Assembly (NCBI GenBank): GCA_034670405.1
Contig: JAXDDX010000057.1
Location: 1,225,001 to 1,289,000, forward strand
Direction of reading: 5' to 3'
Length of the DNA stretch: 64,000 bases
Source: Hoplostethus atlanticus
Taxonomy: Eukaryota > Chordata > Actinopteri > Trachichthyiformes > Trachichthyidae
Below the pieces are notes generated by a model that worked only from the letters and a program-made list of their open reading frames with translations, was not told the origin of the DNA and ran no database searches. Numbering within the stretch: the first letter of the stretch is position 1; each line of letters starts with the position of its first letter. Both the position numbers and the translations under genes were made by a program. Below, one piece after another: positions 39,296 to 51,100 of the stretch.

Positions 39296-40432
39296 CAGTG
39301 GTTCCCAAACTTTTTCAAACCAAGGCACCCCTTCATAGTCAATTTCTTTTCACGGCACCCCCCACCCCCCCAAAGCTAAAAATGACACCATGAATATGTT
39401 ATAAGAATGTATTTTAATGAACTGGCATCAATATGAAGTGAAATAAAATAACTTCTTAAAATGAAACATTATTCTCAACCACTCAGCTAATGATAAGAAA
39501 AAATAGATGTCAACCATTTTCATTGACTTGTTTGAACTAAGGCTATATTTGTTGCTGTGTGTGATTTATGCAGATTTACAGATCAATGTTTAACTTAAAA
39601 TAATAATAAATAATTATGTTAATTGGTAAAAAAACAATTTTGAAAAAAGTGCATATATTTTGCTTTGTTCAAAACGTAAAATAAGCCTACTTTTTAGGTT
39701 AATAAGAAAAACAAAGAACGAAAATAACTCCGCGTATGGAGCTATCAGGCATTTTAGCGGGACGTGTGAGCCTGCTGTTGAGAGCACAGTCTCTTGATGC
39801 AGGGAGAGATTGAAGAGAGCGCAACGCTGTAGATCTGACTCCACTGACAGGCGATGCCTTCTCTTGCTTTTCACGTATGTCAGGGATGAGAAAGCCAGCT
39901 CACACAAGTATGATGTTGGGAACGGCAATAGCACACTGATCGCGCAGTTTGCCAGAGATGGATATTCGTGTCCCACAAGCAGCCAAAACATGTCCGACGA
40001 CATTTCTCCAAACTTCAATTTCAAAGTGCGATCCATTTTCAGTTCTGCAAGTTCTTCCTGGGCTTTGATTGTCAACTTCTTTGCTGATTCTGATGATCGG
40101 AGTTGAAAGGATCGCGGATCCAGTCATAGTCTTCATTCTTTGAAGCGGGGAAATAACACTCAAACCTTTCATCCAGCGTTTTCAGATGCGCCGCTATCCC
40201 TTTGAATGCGCATTTTAACAGAGTTTTTTTTAATATGAACGATTTCGATGTTTATTGCTTATTTCTTCTGTTTTTACAATGACATGTTTCAAATGTAATA
40301 TAAAATGTAGTTCAAATGTAGCCTATTTTTATGTGATGAAACGTTATTAAATAGACACAATAAAAGATGGAAATTAACAGATCTTGCGGCACCCCTGGCC
40401 AGTCATTACGGCACCCACTTTGGGAACCACTG
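39296..40432 (-). mobile_element. Non-autonomous hAT transposon with transposase C-terminal remnant
   Basis: An 1137-base element bounded by inverted termini: the left end begins CAGTGGTTCCCAAAC and the reverse complement of the right end begins CAGTGGTTCCCAAAG, identical for 14 bases. It is flanked by a perfect 8-base target duplication ATCTAAGG (39288-39295 and 40433-40440), diagnostic of hAT. On the minus strand, 39614-40075 encodes a hAT dimerisation-like segment (LLPFPTSYLCELAFSSL, then KRRHRLSVESDL) of the ZBED5/FAM200 type. The N-terminal and catalytic core are missing, so it cannot move by itself. The exact target duplication suggests a moderately recent insertion. Confidence 0.92.
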
Positions 40433-40461
40433 ATCTAAGGGGCTATGATTACTATTCCCCA

Positions 40462-40463
<2 letters not shown>

Positions 40464-40492
<29 letters not shown>
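40464..40492. repeat. (CA)n microsatellite
   Basis: CA run directly after the right end of the hAT element. Confidence 0.92.
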
Positions 40493-40494
<2 letters not shown>

Positions 40495-40859
40495 AAACCA
40501 CACACCCATCTCTGGAAAGTCTCAGCTGAGCTGGGGACTCATATGACTCAATATGAAAGGTGGAGGCTCTAGTAGATGACTCCACTCGGTAAGGTTTAAC
40601 ATGGCTTCAAGTCATGGCACTTTGACTACCACACAATAGACATAACCTGTATTCACTTCAAGGTCTTGTGGGACAAAGATGATGTGTATGAAAAACACAA
40701 CACATAGGACATACAGTACATAGTCTGTTTTCCCACTGTGCCATCTGTGTCCACATATAGCTCTTCCAATAATGTTTTCATGTTTTTCTGTTGTATGAGT
40801 TGGGCGTTTGCTCCCTATTTTAGTCTTGACTTTTATCCTGTGATCCCTCACCTTTCAGC

Positions 40860-41290
40860 TGAAACTTCTGTGATCTCTCTAATTAGGGTTCAAACCCCGA
40901 AGGGTTTTCAAAATTGGGGTGACGGCATTTGCGAACAAGGGCGTGTGCCTGGCGCAAATTGTGCCATAAATCAATGAGTTTGTCCAATCATCATAAAATT
41001 GGTAGATATTTATGTTGAACTAAGTTTGTAAAATGATCTTAAAATTGTACAATAGGGAGCGCCACAAATCTTTTCCATATGAGCTTACAGTATAGTGTTT
41101 TTCTGAGGCTTTTATTTTTAAACTGAACTTTTGAGAATGGAAGCCTCTGTCCTAGTGGCCTTGCTTACTGAAACATACAGTTAACTGCATATATTTGTTT
41201 GTTTATCTTCTTCTGTCACTCTGCATGCAGTTTACAGTAACAAAACTTGCCGCTTGCGGCTATATTTAACTATAAATATTACATTTGAGG
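40860..41290. repeat. Dispersed repeat of unassigned family
   Basis: Contains phrases typical of interspersed fish repeats (CAAAATTGGGGTGACGG; CCGCTTGCGGCTATATTT). A fragment, TTTGTCCAATCATCATAAAAT, has a relative at about 43278 (TTTGACCAATCATCAT), supporting a repeated family. No coding potential recognised. Confidence 0.45.
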
Positions 41291-41353
41291 CCTTATTATT
41301 GTCAGTGTTTTTTGAAAAATACACAAAAATCCCCAAAGGTAAATGCATTGCTT

Positions 41354-41359
41354 TTTATT
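41354..41359 (-). terminator. Polyadenylation signal for the unrecognised gene
   Basis: Reverse-strand AATAAA about 67 bases beyond the stop codon at 41426. Its position supports transcription of the three-exon gene on this strand. Confidence 0.55.
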
Positions 41360-41425
41360 GAAAGACAAATATGCACATTGTCTTATGAATCACTTTTTGA
41401 AAAAGTGAATTGTTTGTGTTGAGAA

Positions 41426-42700
41426 TCAGTCCACTCTACAGGCCCAGCTAGGGGTCGGTCTGCTCCTCTTGGCCTCAGGGCAGGTTTCCTCTCTGTCCTC
41501 CCTCTGCCTCTTTTCAGAGTTGGAGCTGGTAAAGAGAAGGCTCTGGTGGTGAAGCACCTCGGATCTCGCCTCTTTATCCAGGCGGCGGTTACAACGACTG
41601 GGCTCTCGGTAGCGCCTCTTGTGGCTTTTGGAGCTCTTGTTGACTCTCACCATGGCGTGACCCTGATTGGCCTGGGGTTGGAGCTGGGGCTGGGAGAGGC
41701 CACAGTGGAGGCTTCCCATGGAAGACTTCGGCCTCCTGTATCTCTTCCTCCCTCGGTTGGAAGAGAGGGAGTTGCAAGGCAGCTCAAGGTCTGCCTCGTA
41801 GCTGTCCAGTACCAGGTAGTGTCCCAGGTCTGCAATGTCCAGCTCCTCAGAAACAGAAACTGAGCAGCATTCAGCAGCTTTCAGGGAACTTTGTGCCTGA
41901 GGGGTCAGTCTGCTCCTCTTGGCCTCAGGGCAGGTTTCCTCACTGTCCTCCCTCTGCCTCTTTTTGGAGTTGGAGCTGGTAAAGAGAAGGCTCTGGTAGT
42001 GAGGCTGAGGCTTAAAGCTCACACAGGCATTGGAGGGAACATTACGTCCCCGGTCTCCATTAGCTCTATGAATGCCATCATTGAAAGGCTGCGAGTGTTT
42101 GAGGGACAAAGCCTTGCCAAGGTCAGACTGCCTGTATGTAACAAAAGGGCAACAATAATACAGGAATAATCAACAATCCTCGAAATAAGATCAGAGTATA
42201 TACTTCACAAGACAGCAATTACAAAACGTTATAATAATAATAATAATAAAATCACATTTGCTTACTTGTCAGTTTGGGAGGTTGTCAGTTTGGGAAGGTG
42301 CTTCTTTCTGGTCTTAGAGCTGCAAAGGTTTCCAGCTTTCACAGGCTTGGCCGCTCCAAATGAAGATGTTGCAGGTACACAGACCTTAGAGGCCACAGTC
42401 TTGCCAGGAAAGAAAACGTTCTTGCCCTCCTCACACGCTCTTCTCCACATGCTGTAGAAAATAACCATTAACACACAAATGATATTAAATCATATATTAT
42501 ATGAAGATCATTTTCTGTTTTTTCCCTGACAAGAAAAGAAAATTCATGTTCTATGATTTATGATGGAAAGATGGATTGGAAATGTGTAATGCAGTACATT
42601 TAATAGAATATTTTGCATACTTTCCATGATAAAAATAGGCTGCAGTGCAGGCATACCTCTTTCTCTGTTTTGATTTCACCTTGAATCTTCTGGAAGACAT
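41426..42700 (-). CDS. Unrecognised three-exon gene, basic protein with internal duplication
   Basis: I do not recognise this gene. Minus-strand exons 42657-42700, 42266-42451 and 41426-42131 join with AG/GT boundaries and matching phases (2 and 2), giving 311 codons from an ATG (MSSRRFKVKSKQRK) to TGA. The product is rich in Lys, Arg and Ser, with probable nuclear-localisation clusters (KKRQRED, EAKRSR, RGRKRYRR, KSHKRRYR) and one acidic patch (EELDIADLGHYLVLD). There is no signal peptide or membrane segment. A segment containing HYQSLLFTSSNS and ETCPEAKRSR occurs twice, 150 codons apart, from a 105-base DNA duplication (41451-41555 and 41901-42005) with about six mismatches. A nearby AATAAA supports a real transcript. 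It sits between mkks and srd5a2, where human synteny breaks. A nuclear DNA/RNA-binding role is only a guess from composition. Confidence 0.6.
41451..42005 (-). repeat. In-frame 105-bp direct duplication inside the unrecognised gene
   Basis: Copies at 41451-41555 and 41901-42005, offset by exactly 450 bases, so the reading frame is kept. I count about six differences, some changing residues (KKRQREDSEE versus EKRQREDREE). The copies lie in the last exon. Confidence 0.9.
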
Positions 42701-43029
42701 TGTGTCAAGATTGTACTCATCCAGTGTAGTTTGTGTTATGAAGCTTCAGTGGCAAAAACACATTCAGGTTTGTGCCAGGTGCTGTTGAGATTCTATGACC
42801 ACAGTGCAGGCATTATGATGTCACTGTTGCAGCTTTCAGCTTTCAAGAACATTGGATGAGATATAATAACTGTAATTCATATATATATATATATATGTAT
42901 ATGTATAATGTCTGAAATTCTGCACACAGGTCCAATCCTAGGCAGATTTGTAATGTGCATTATAAAAGCAGTTGGGCAGATGGTGGCGCACTAAAGTGCA
43001 TCAAGGACAATACAAATGTGCCTGGTAGT

Positions 43030-43034
<5 letters not shown>

Positions 43035-43064
<30 letters not shown>
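43035..43064. repeat. (TA)n microsatellite
   Basis: Uninterrupted TA run of about 30 bases. Confidence 0.93.
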
Positions 43065-43071
<7 letters not shown>

Positions 43072-43925
43072 TCTTTTTGAAAAACAGAAATATCTTACAC
43101 AATTTTTCAAATCATGATCAATTTGCTATAAATTCAGTGTCTTTCTTCTATGTACCTTCTCATACAGATAATATATACCGTTTTTTGAAATCTCAAAATG
43201 TGAGTTTACAGGAAAAAAACAAAGATAGTTAACATACTAGAGTATATACTGTACATTGTATTTATTATATCTATAACAATTTGACCAATCATCATACTGT
43301 CACTGGCAAAAATGTTCCAGGCTGTGTTGAGCACGGCCTAAAGTTATTTTCATATCCACCTATGGAGGGCGCTATAGATGCACAATATATATATATCTTT
43401 AGATCATTCAATTATGAAATGTGGTCCACATGCTCCCAGTGACATTATGAGCATAAATATTGAGTTGGATAGTGACTCATGAAAAACGTGCAGATCGGGC
43501 GCAGGTAAATAATATGCAGTATGCATTATATATAGTTTTTAATTCCCTGTTGTGTGCGTATGTATCCTGTCAATCCACCTTGCTTCCTAGCCGCTTGGCT
43601 CCTAGTCCACCACATCAACCAATCACAGCACAAGGGCGTAGCTTTCATTTCAACTTTTGGGGGGAACCACTCTGGATCACATTGACATACTATCGGTATA
43701 ATAGTGGCCTAAATGCAACTCCGTTTTCAGCAAGATTGAAACAAAACACACATGAGGAAAGTATGCAGGTATCAGAGAGAGTGTGGAGAATTACTGGTCA
43801 ATGTTCAAATACTGTAAGACGTTGCTGAACCACTGATCTGCTGGGCAAACATCAATCAAAATATGAAAATGCATGCATTACAAAGAGATTCAAACAGGTA
43901 TGGGAAGGGGAGTGTTTGACCTTTG

Positions 43926-43927
<2 letters not shown>

Positions 43928-43958
<31 letters not shown>
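43928..43958. repeat. (TG)n microsatellite
   Basis: Uninterrupted TG run of about 31 bases. Confidence 0.93.
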
Positions 43959-43962
<4 letters not shown>

Positions 43963-44374
43963 GTGCTCAGTAGCCTTCGTTAGCACCTTGGTGGAACTGC
44001 AAAGTTGCGACAGATGGGTGGTGGTAGTTTTCCACCCTGATTTCCATTGTATTTTACATCCAAAAATATTCCCACACTTCATTTGCTGATTGGCGAGATC
44101 ACTTGGACAGCTATGAAAATACACAGAATGAACTCAGCCATCTTCATATCTCAATACAGCAATACTTTAAATTGGGTTAGTTCCCAGAATAGTATTTAAG
44201 CCATAGAGATAGCTATCATAGTTTAGACATCTATGGTTTTAGAAAGTTTGTAAGTGGTACATTCAGTGTAAAGTGATCTGTTGTATAAAAATAGACTATT
44301 TTGCATCCAGTTAATATTTGCCTTATGTGGGCCAGCCGATAGGACAACGAACCAATATTATGAAAAAATAAACT

Positions 44375-44380
44375 TTTATT
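44375..44380 (-). terminator. srd5a2: Possible srd5a2 polyadenylation signal
   Basis: Reverse-strand AATAAA about 300 bases downstream of the srd5a2 stop codon (44686). Position is reasonable; not proven. Confidence 0.4.
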
Positions 44381-44685
44381 TCCTCTCACACATTCTCTTC
44401 TGAAGCATGTGGTTTCAGAACCCATACAACTATTTGAAGTGTTTTGTTGCAGGCTTGAGCCATAGCAGTTTGCACAGTGGAATCTAAAGTGCAGTAAATC
44501 AGTGTGGTATGCTGCATGTTAGGATGCTAAAGAAAATAAATGGCGATTCTCATGCAGTACAATGAAATAAAGTGCAATTTCAGATTACAAAGTGCACAGA
44601 TTTCTTCTCTCGTCTTTCGCTGCTGATTCCAGGTTGGTGCTTATTCATAGTCTGCCTCTATAAAAGGACGGCTGGGCCTCTTTCC

Positions 44686-47600
44686 TCAAAAGATGAATGG
44701 AATCAAAGCCTTTCGTAATCTGGGATAGTCTTTGAATTTCTCATGGTAATACCTGTAACAGTGGAGCAGAAGATTATTATTATTATCATCCACAAATTGC
44801 TTAAGGTTATGGCTATGGTTGGAAAATAACACTTCTCAATTGTAAGTGTGAATAGGTGAATTACTCTCCTGTAGTATTTATTCACTATCTCAGTATCTCA
44901 GGCACCTGTGATGGTAATATGCTCTCGGTCCAATGAAACACAGGCTAAACATGGCAAAGGAGAGCGATGGAAGGGACCAGGTGGCTATAGCGTAGCCAAA
45001 CCACTCCACAATCTCTCCGAAGTAGTTGGCGCCAGACACATACTCAAACAGACCTCCTGTAGGAAATGAGGAAGACCCCGGTGTCACCATAAGTACAGAA
45101 CAGATGAAAGGTAATCTAAGTGTGGTCTCTATTTGTTACCTTTTGGAATCTTGTATATTACTTCTCCTGGTTTTCTCAGGTTGCGTAGAATATAGTCGCT
45201 GTGCACGTTGATGGCCATTCCAAGGTAAAACAACATTAAACCTAGAAGAAATCTCCACTCATCAGGTTGCAGTGTTGCCTTTTAAAAAGTCAAATCAACA
45301 TTGTAAAGTTTCACAGTGGATGAAACTCAGACTGCAATTGATTAGGCCGACTAATTTTCTAAATAAATGTCTTGTTTGCCAGCAAAGAATTTCAATCGTG
45401 CTCCTACCAGTTTTACAGCGGTAGTCAGCTGACCACCCATCATCAAACTGGGCACAGTGCAGCAGGTAGTGTCCCTGCATGAAGCCGTTCACGGAGCAGA
45501 AAAAACCTGCTAACGCCATCATGTACAGTGGGTAAGGTTGTCCTCGGGTCAGTAGGGAATAAACAAATGTCCTATTGTTGGTGAAGAAATAGTAGATATA
45601 AAACAGTAAATATTGCACTTTATCCATGCTGGGAACATACAAAAATCATATTTCACATCTGGACTAAGGGGGCTCTAGCCTAGATCCAGCATGTAAAAGA
45701 CAATAGAGGAGCCATTGGGGTGCATTCATTATGGCAGGTCACCAAGGCATTCCACACTATTTTTAGCCGGGGTATTATCACAGCAGGGAGCTTCCTTCTT
45801 TTCAAAGCTCTTTTTCCAATGTCTCCATCTCAACTGAAGTTTGAAATTTGGCTCCTGCTTTCACTTATACATTTGCTGAATACAGAATTTTTAAGATGAC
45901 AACAGCACATTTTTTTTTTGTTATTTGCCATTGTCCTGAACCACTAAAGAATACAAACATCTATTAGGAATGCTATTTGTAAGCTTTTAGATCCGCGCTA
46001 CTCAACACGCGGCCCGAGGTTAATATTATTGCGGCCCTTGGTTGAATTTTTATTGTCATAGCAACTGCCAATAAAAATATAATATTCTCATTTCAATGAA
46101 CACAAACCATTTCTAAACTAAATTCTTAATGACCACAAGATGACGATCGTACATACTGTGCTTATTTAGCAATCGTGGGATCAACAAAGAAGATAAAACA
46201 ACACATGATCAGCGACAAAAACGCTCGGCGCTGGCACTGCCATTGATTTCCTATTTGGCAAGTGTCGCTGCCGCCCTCGGCGTTGTGCACCTGGCCACAG
46301 ACGCTGGCAGAGCCTCTGACGCTGCGCTCAAAGCTAAACTATAATCAACTTTGACATTCGCGACGCTGATCTCTGCGACGCGAAACCAATCACAGCACAG
46401 TTTGATATCATAACCGCGAAATTAAAAAAACAAAACAATGGTGGAGAAACTTGTTTTATGTGTGTCGGAGCATCCCGAGTTATACAACATGACGCTTAAA
46501 TCATACCACGATCTGACTAAAAAGTCTGGCATGGAATGATGTCGGTTTACAGATGAGACTACCAGGTTGGTTGACAGTTTAGTACAGGTTCGTATATGCA
46601 GCCAGTCTATATTCACTTCTATGGCTGTGCTAGTATGATGTGGTTAGCTACGGCTGATGCGGGCTGTAGTCCGAAATTGAACTCCACTCTATTCTTTCCT
46701 GAATGCTGTCATTTTAAAAACTCGACAGTGTTTAAGTAATGAATGTAATGTAATTCTCCTGACGCTGACCAGGTGAAGGGGTCGCGCTCAACCTGGTGTT
46801 GACGCCGACGCTTTGCATGGATCATGTGAAAGCCCCAACTGTGCAGGTCATGTCATGTCAAGTCATGGCAAAACCGGCAAAACGTAACATTTCTGATGAA
46901 CACAGGGTATTTCAAAAAACATGGGAGGAAGAATTCGCTTTTGTTGAGGTAAATAACAAACCAATGTGCCTTCTTTGCCAGAGAACAATAGCAGTACCAA
47001 AACGGGCAAACGTTCACGTCACCATGATAGCTATCACAGTGACTTGGAATTACATATCATCTGGGAATAATTTGATATACTCAGACCTGATTTTAATTTA
47101 GTATGCCTATATTTATTTTATTAAACATTCTTGTGATTTATTGCAACAGCAATCTTAACACTTTTACATTTAATGAATAAAGCCTACTTATTGTCATTTA
47201 ATCATTTGATATCCATATGGCTTGAAATAACACTACAAAATAGTTTTATATGACCAAAAAATTTGCGTTGCGGCCCTTTGACACAGCTGTATCTTGCTGT
47301 GTGGCCCTTGAGCTATGTACAGTTGAGTAGCCCTGCTTTAGATTATTAAAAACACAACCTTGCATTCAGTTTCATGTTTCTCTCTCTGTTTGGGTTACCG
47401 CTATAATAAAATGACAGAGAATGTTCCTGTACTGATTCATGATAAATATATGAAATCATACTGTGCCCACATAAAAATCTTTTTTGCATTTGCAGATTAC
47501 ATAAAAAACAGGCCTGACCAACACATCCCTCACAGGCAGCTAAAACGAAACTGAAATGGAAACAATTTTGAAGTCAAAGCTGAAATTAAACTTCATATAA

Positions 47601-48110
47601 TAGTGGATCATAAAATTATAGTGACCCCAAGTCTTCCGTAACCCCTGTTGACACAGAGTTTATGCTTGTCTAGTGTCTTGTGTCTTCATAAATGAATGGG
47701 TGTGTGTCTACCTGTGTGCAACTCCAACGTCACAACGCTTTGGTCTGGGTTCTACATCTTAAAGTCCCTTCACAGGCAGACCAAAGGACTACCCGACCAA
47801 AACGAACAGCCTCCATCAATGCTTTGCGCTTTTACCTTTGGAAGTAGTGCGTGCAAAACGTCCCGAGCAGCAGGTATTTCCCCATGCTGGAAGGTTTGTG
47901 CGGGGTGAGCAACAACAGTAGGGGGACCAGGAGAGCTGGCAACTCCTGGAGGAACCAGGCCGGTCTGGCTGGCAACGTCCTAGCCGGAGGGGAGAGTACC
48001 TTGTGGCGCCCATAGCAAGTCTGGGCTTTGCTGTGCTGGACCAAGTGCACCAGTCCCGCCAGGATCATCCCATAGCTGAGAAGGTTGATCAAGAACCCGC
48101 AGCAGTGCAT
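44686..48110 (-). CDS. srd5a2: Steroid 5-alpha-reductase 2
   Basis: NADPH-dependent membrane enzyme of the endoplasmic reticulum that reduces the delta-4 bond of testosterone (to dihydrotestosterone) and related steroids. Exons in reading order: 47836-48110, 45408-45571, 45140-45241, 44906-45056 and 44686-44752. Lengths of the four internal/3' coding pieces (164, 102, 151, 67) and their phases fit the vertebrate SRD5A2 pattern; total 252 residues (human 254). Conserved features include AWFLQELP with the catalytic-site Glu at 56 (human Glu57), HYFQRTFVYSLL with Tyr89 (human Tyr91), INVHSDYILRNLRKPG, GGLFEYVSGANYFGEI and the terminal KALIPFIF. Several hydrophobic helices are evident. SRD5A2 is preferred over SRD5A1 by YVSGAN and by the memo1 neighbour, as in human 2p22. 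The ATG at 48110 is the first in-frame ATG. Intron 1 hosts an hAT element. Confidence 0.97.
45993..47335 (+). mobile_element. hAT transposon remnant with BED-type N-terminal fragment
   Basis: A 1343-base element in srd5a2 intron 1. The left end is CCGCGCTACTCAAC and the reverse complement of the right end is CAGGGCTACTCAAC. Flanking 8-base duplications are TTTTAGAT (45985-45992) and CTTTAGAT (47336-47343), 7 of 8 matching. The plus-strand frame 46796-47101 contains RVFQKTWEEEFAFVEV and KPMCLLCQRTIAVPKRANV. This resembles the N-terminal zinc-finger region of GTF2IRD2/ZBED-type hAT transposases and is then cut short. The rest of the transposase is missing. Confidence 0.85.
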
Positions 48111-51100
48111 CCTGCAGGTCTCAGGGTCGGTTAGGGTCACAGCAACCTATTCCTCTCATAGACGTATCTGCAGCATCTGTGCAAGGCGACCTAGAGAGAA
48201 GCAGCTGACTCCTCCCCAAAGCACTGAGGTGAGCGAGCCAAGCAGCAAGCACTCCTCTGCTGAAACGTGAGATTCCTCCTTTCTTCACACGTCCGGAGGT
48301 GAACCTATCATCTTTCAGTGTCTGAATGCGAGTGCTGGCATTAATTGCACAATGTCCACAAGTTATGACAGGATTGAACAGAATTACACAGAATACTGTA
48401 ATCAGTATGACGTATCAAATGTGGGGACCAGCTGCTGGAGCTCTGCTTATCAAATGTCTGAGGAAATCCTTTGCTGAAAACCTCTTCTGTCTCCATCCAG
48501 TTCACAGCTACACAGTGACTTCTGCACCAAAACATTTGAGTGTGTGTGTATTGGGTAAAATTGCACAATGTAGAACACGTTGAGAAGCCCCAGTAAAATG
48601 AAGTGATGATTTCAGCCTTCAAGTGAACATATTATTGACCTTTTCATAGATTCTGTCAGTTTTCATCCAAAACATTACAAGGTATCAGTTACCATCTCCT
48701 GGATAGTCTTAGGGTTATAGCAACCCGCACGTTGAGCACTGATTACGGAGTCTTTTCCTTCCCTTTTCAACACCAGAGAGATGAGTGGGTGGATTAAGTG
48801 AGAGTTTGCCAGTCTGCCAGGGGACTTGCCTAAATTTACCACAACTTCACAACAGTCATCCCAGTCCAGATGCAGCCACAAATGCTTTTAACACTTTTCC
48901 ACTAAGCATGAATCATAACAGTTTCCCAAACCATGACCAGATATGCATGTGCTGTATAGCCACTAGTACTGCATTTAGCACCTTGACAGAGAATGCGTTT
49001 CAATGGAGTTTCTCCATTGTAGAGAAGGTTGTTTTGTTTGGCTGCTGTATTTTAAGGTGAAATCAATATAATCCTTGCCTTCCAACCCAGTGACGCCAGC
49101 CTAAATAGAACAGGGGGGGGTTCCTTTCTATGCCAGAGAAAGCCAGACTGTCTTAAATGCCAATGATTAAGCCATACTGTTCAGCAAAGGACCATTGTGA
49201 CACAAGATTGACCTTTACCGGACATATCGTGAGCTTTGGATTATAAGGCTCTATCTGGGTAGAGTGCAGCTCTGAGATATTGATCAAAAATGCGGCATCC
49301 CATCTGGCAAAACTGTTATGTGCTTTCTTTTTAAATATTAAACCCTAATGGATTCTTGAAACAAACACACCACAAAAAAACAAAAATATCATGAAAATGT
49401 GGATTCAAAAAAAGTAGACAGGACCTTATAATTCAAAGCTCACAGTATCTCATCTGGTAATAATGATCGCATGAAACGGACAGGTCACCACCATATTCCC
49501 CCAGCTAGGCTAGCACTTGACACCTTGGGCTCATGCTCTACCAGCCAGTGCCAGGTTGAGCCTCCCCCCTCCAGCTGCCTCTGCTTGTCTGGAAACTGAA
49601 GGCAGAGGAACACATCTGGTATGCAGTGGCATTTGGGTGGCCTCACCGCATGGCACATTTCCTCCTGGCCCCAAGCACTTGAAGGCCTGTCCTCCCCCAA
49701 AAACCTATCCAAATTCATTCATCAAGAGTCAGTTATGGCACATATGGCTCCTTTTTCACCAAGATAAACAAAGTAAATGGTCTTGTATGTCGTTCAAAAT
49801 CACTGGTTAGGATAAACAAGAATTGGTGGAGATGTTGGAAATGAAAGAGGTCCAATGGAGGGAGGGGCAACTCTCTGTGAATAGTCATCGCTGAAGCCGA
49901 CACATGGGTATTAAAGGCCCAATCCACTAAATTTAAACAAAAAAAAAGGCAGAAAGACTGGAAACATTTCCCAGCAATTAATTTAAGAAAAGTAAATTAA
50001 CTAACGTGACTCTTAGAACTTTAATACAAGGGTGTGTGTATGCTGTATGTAGACGATAACAGAAGTTGCATGGAAGAGAAATCGTGACAACAATGGGGCT
50101 ATTCACCATTTCCAAGATATACAGTCCCAGGCAGTGTTGGGCTCAATTATTCCTCTTGGTTTCCATAATCTCCAGTTTACGACCAATCAGGCGCTTATAA
50201 TCGTGCAGCACTGAATCAAGAAAGCACTTGATTGCATTGTTGTAAAGTAGGAGGCAGCTATAGTCCCAGAAAACCTATGGCTCGCCTCAACCACAGCAGC
50301 AACCTGTGGCAGGTCAACTTTTCCTCAGTGTATAAATTGATTGTATTACACTACAAAGAAAATAGTACTTCATGTCATCCAATTGAACTCAATATTAGTG
50401 TTTAGCTTGATGCAATGGTAGGCAAGAATGTTCATTTTACTACATTCCTCCGCTCACCAGGCTCCCTCTGCTGGCAACATCTGGGTGAATGTTGTTGTTC
50501 ATCCAAAAATCACAGTATATTTGTTTTAACCACAATGCCTGCCTGTGCAGTATATGCAGCACTTCACTGTAAACTACACATTTCAATACATGTTTGGTAA
50601 GCTGGCTTGAAAAACACATACAGCTGGACAAATACTGCTACAGATGAAGTTCCATGCCATTAATTTGGTGTGTGATTGCAAATACTTAAAAGAATAAGAC
50701 ACCACAGAAGACATGCTTTTTAGTAGATTTTACTTTTTTTTGTAACATGAATCCTAGGCCTTATCTGGAGAGCATTTTGGGATGCTTTGTCAGTGGAACC
50801 TGAGATTTTAAAAAAATACTCCTTTTAGGGAGTATTTAAGTAGTATATTTCGGAGGTTTGTGACGTGTAATTTTCCATTCTCTAAGCAAGAAAAATAATA
50901 CAAAAAACATTTCTAACAGTTAAACAAAGAATCATAAACAGAAAATGAACAGTGTTGAGGTTCAGCCTTTGTCTCTCTACAGGAATGAGGCGAGGTGGAG
51001 AAAAACAGAACACCCCTCCCTGCTGGAGAAAGGATAACAGTTGGTGCCATGTTAGACCAACAGATAGGGGACAGGTCACACACATCTGGAGTGGTGGGCG

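Larger units (their letters stand above)
42701..44685. other. Intergenic, AT-rich, with AT and GT microsatellites
   Basis: Between the unrecognised gene and srd5a2. It contains (AT)n at 43035-43064, (GT)n at 43928-43958 and a repeat-like stretch at 43.27-43.39 kb. A reverse AATAAA at 44375-44380 may end srd5a2. No gene recognised. Confidence 0.6.

Noticed and set aside
39810-40106. Plus-strand frame opposite the hAT transposase remnant
   Set aside because: It is the antisense shadow of the transposase tail on the minus strand.
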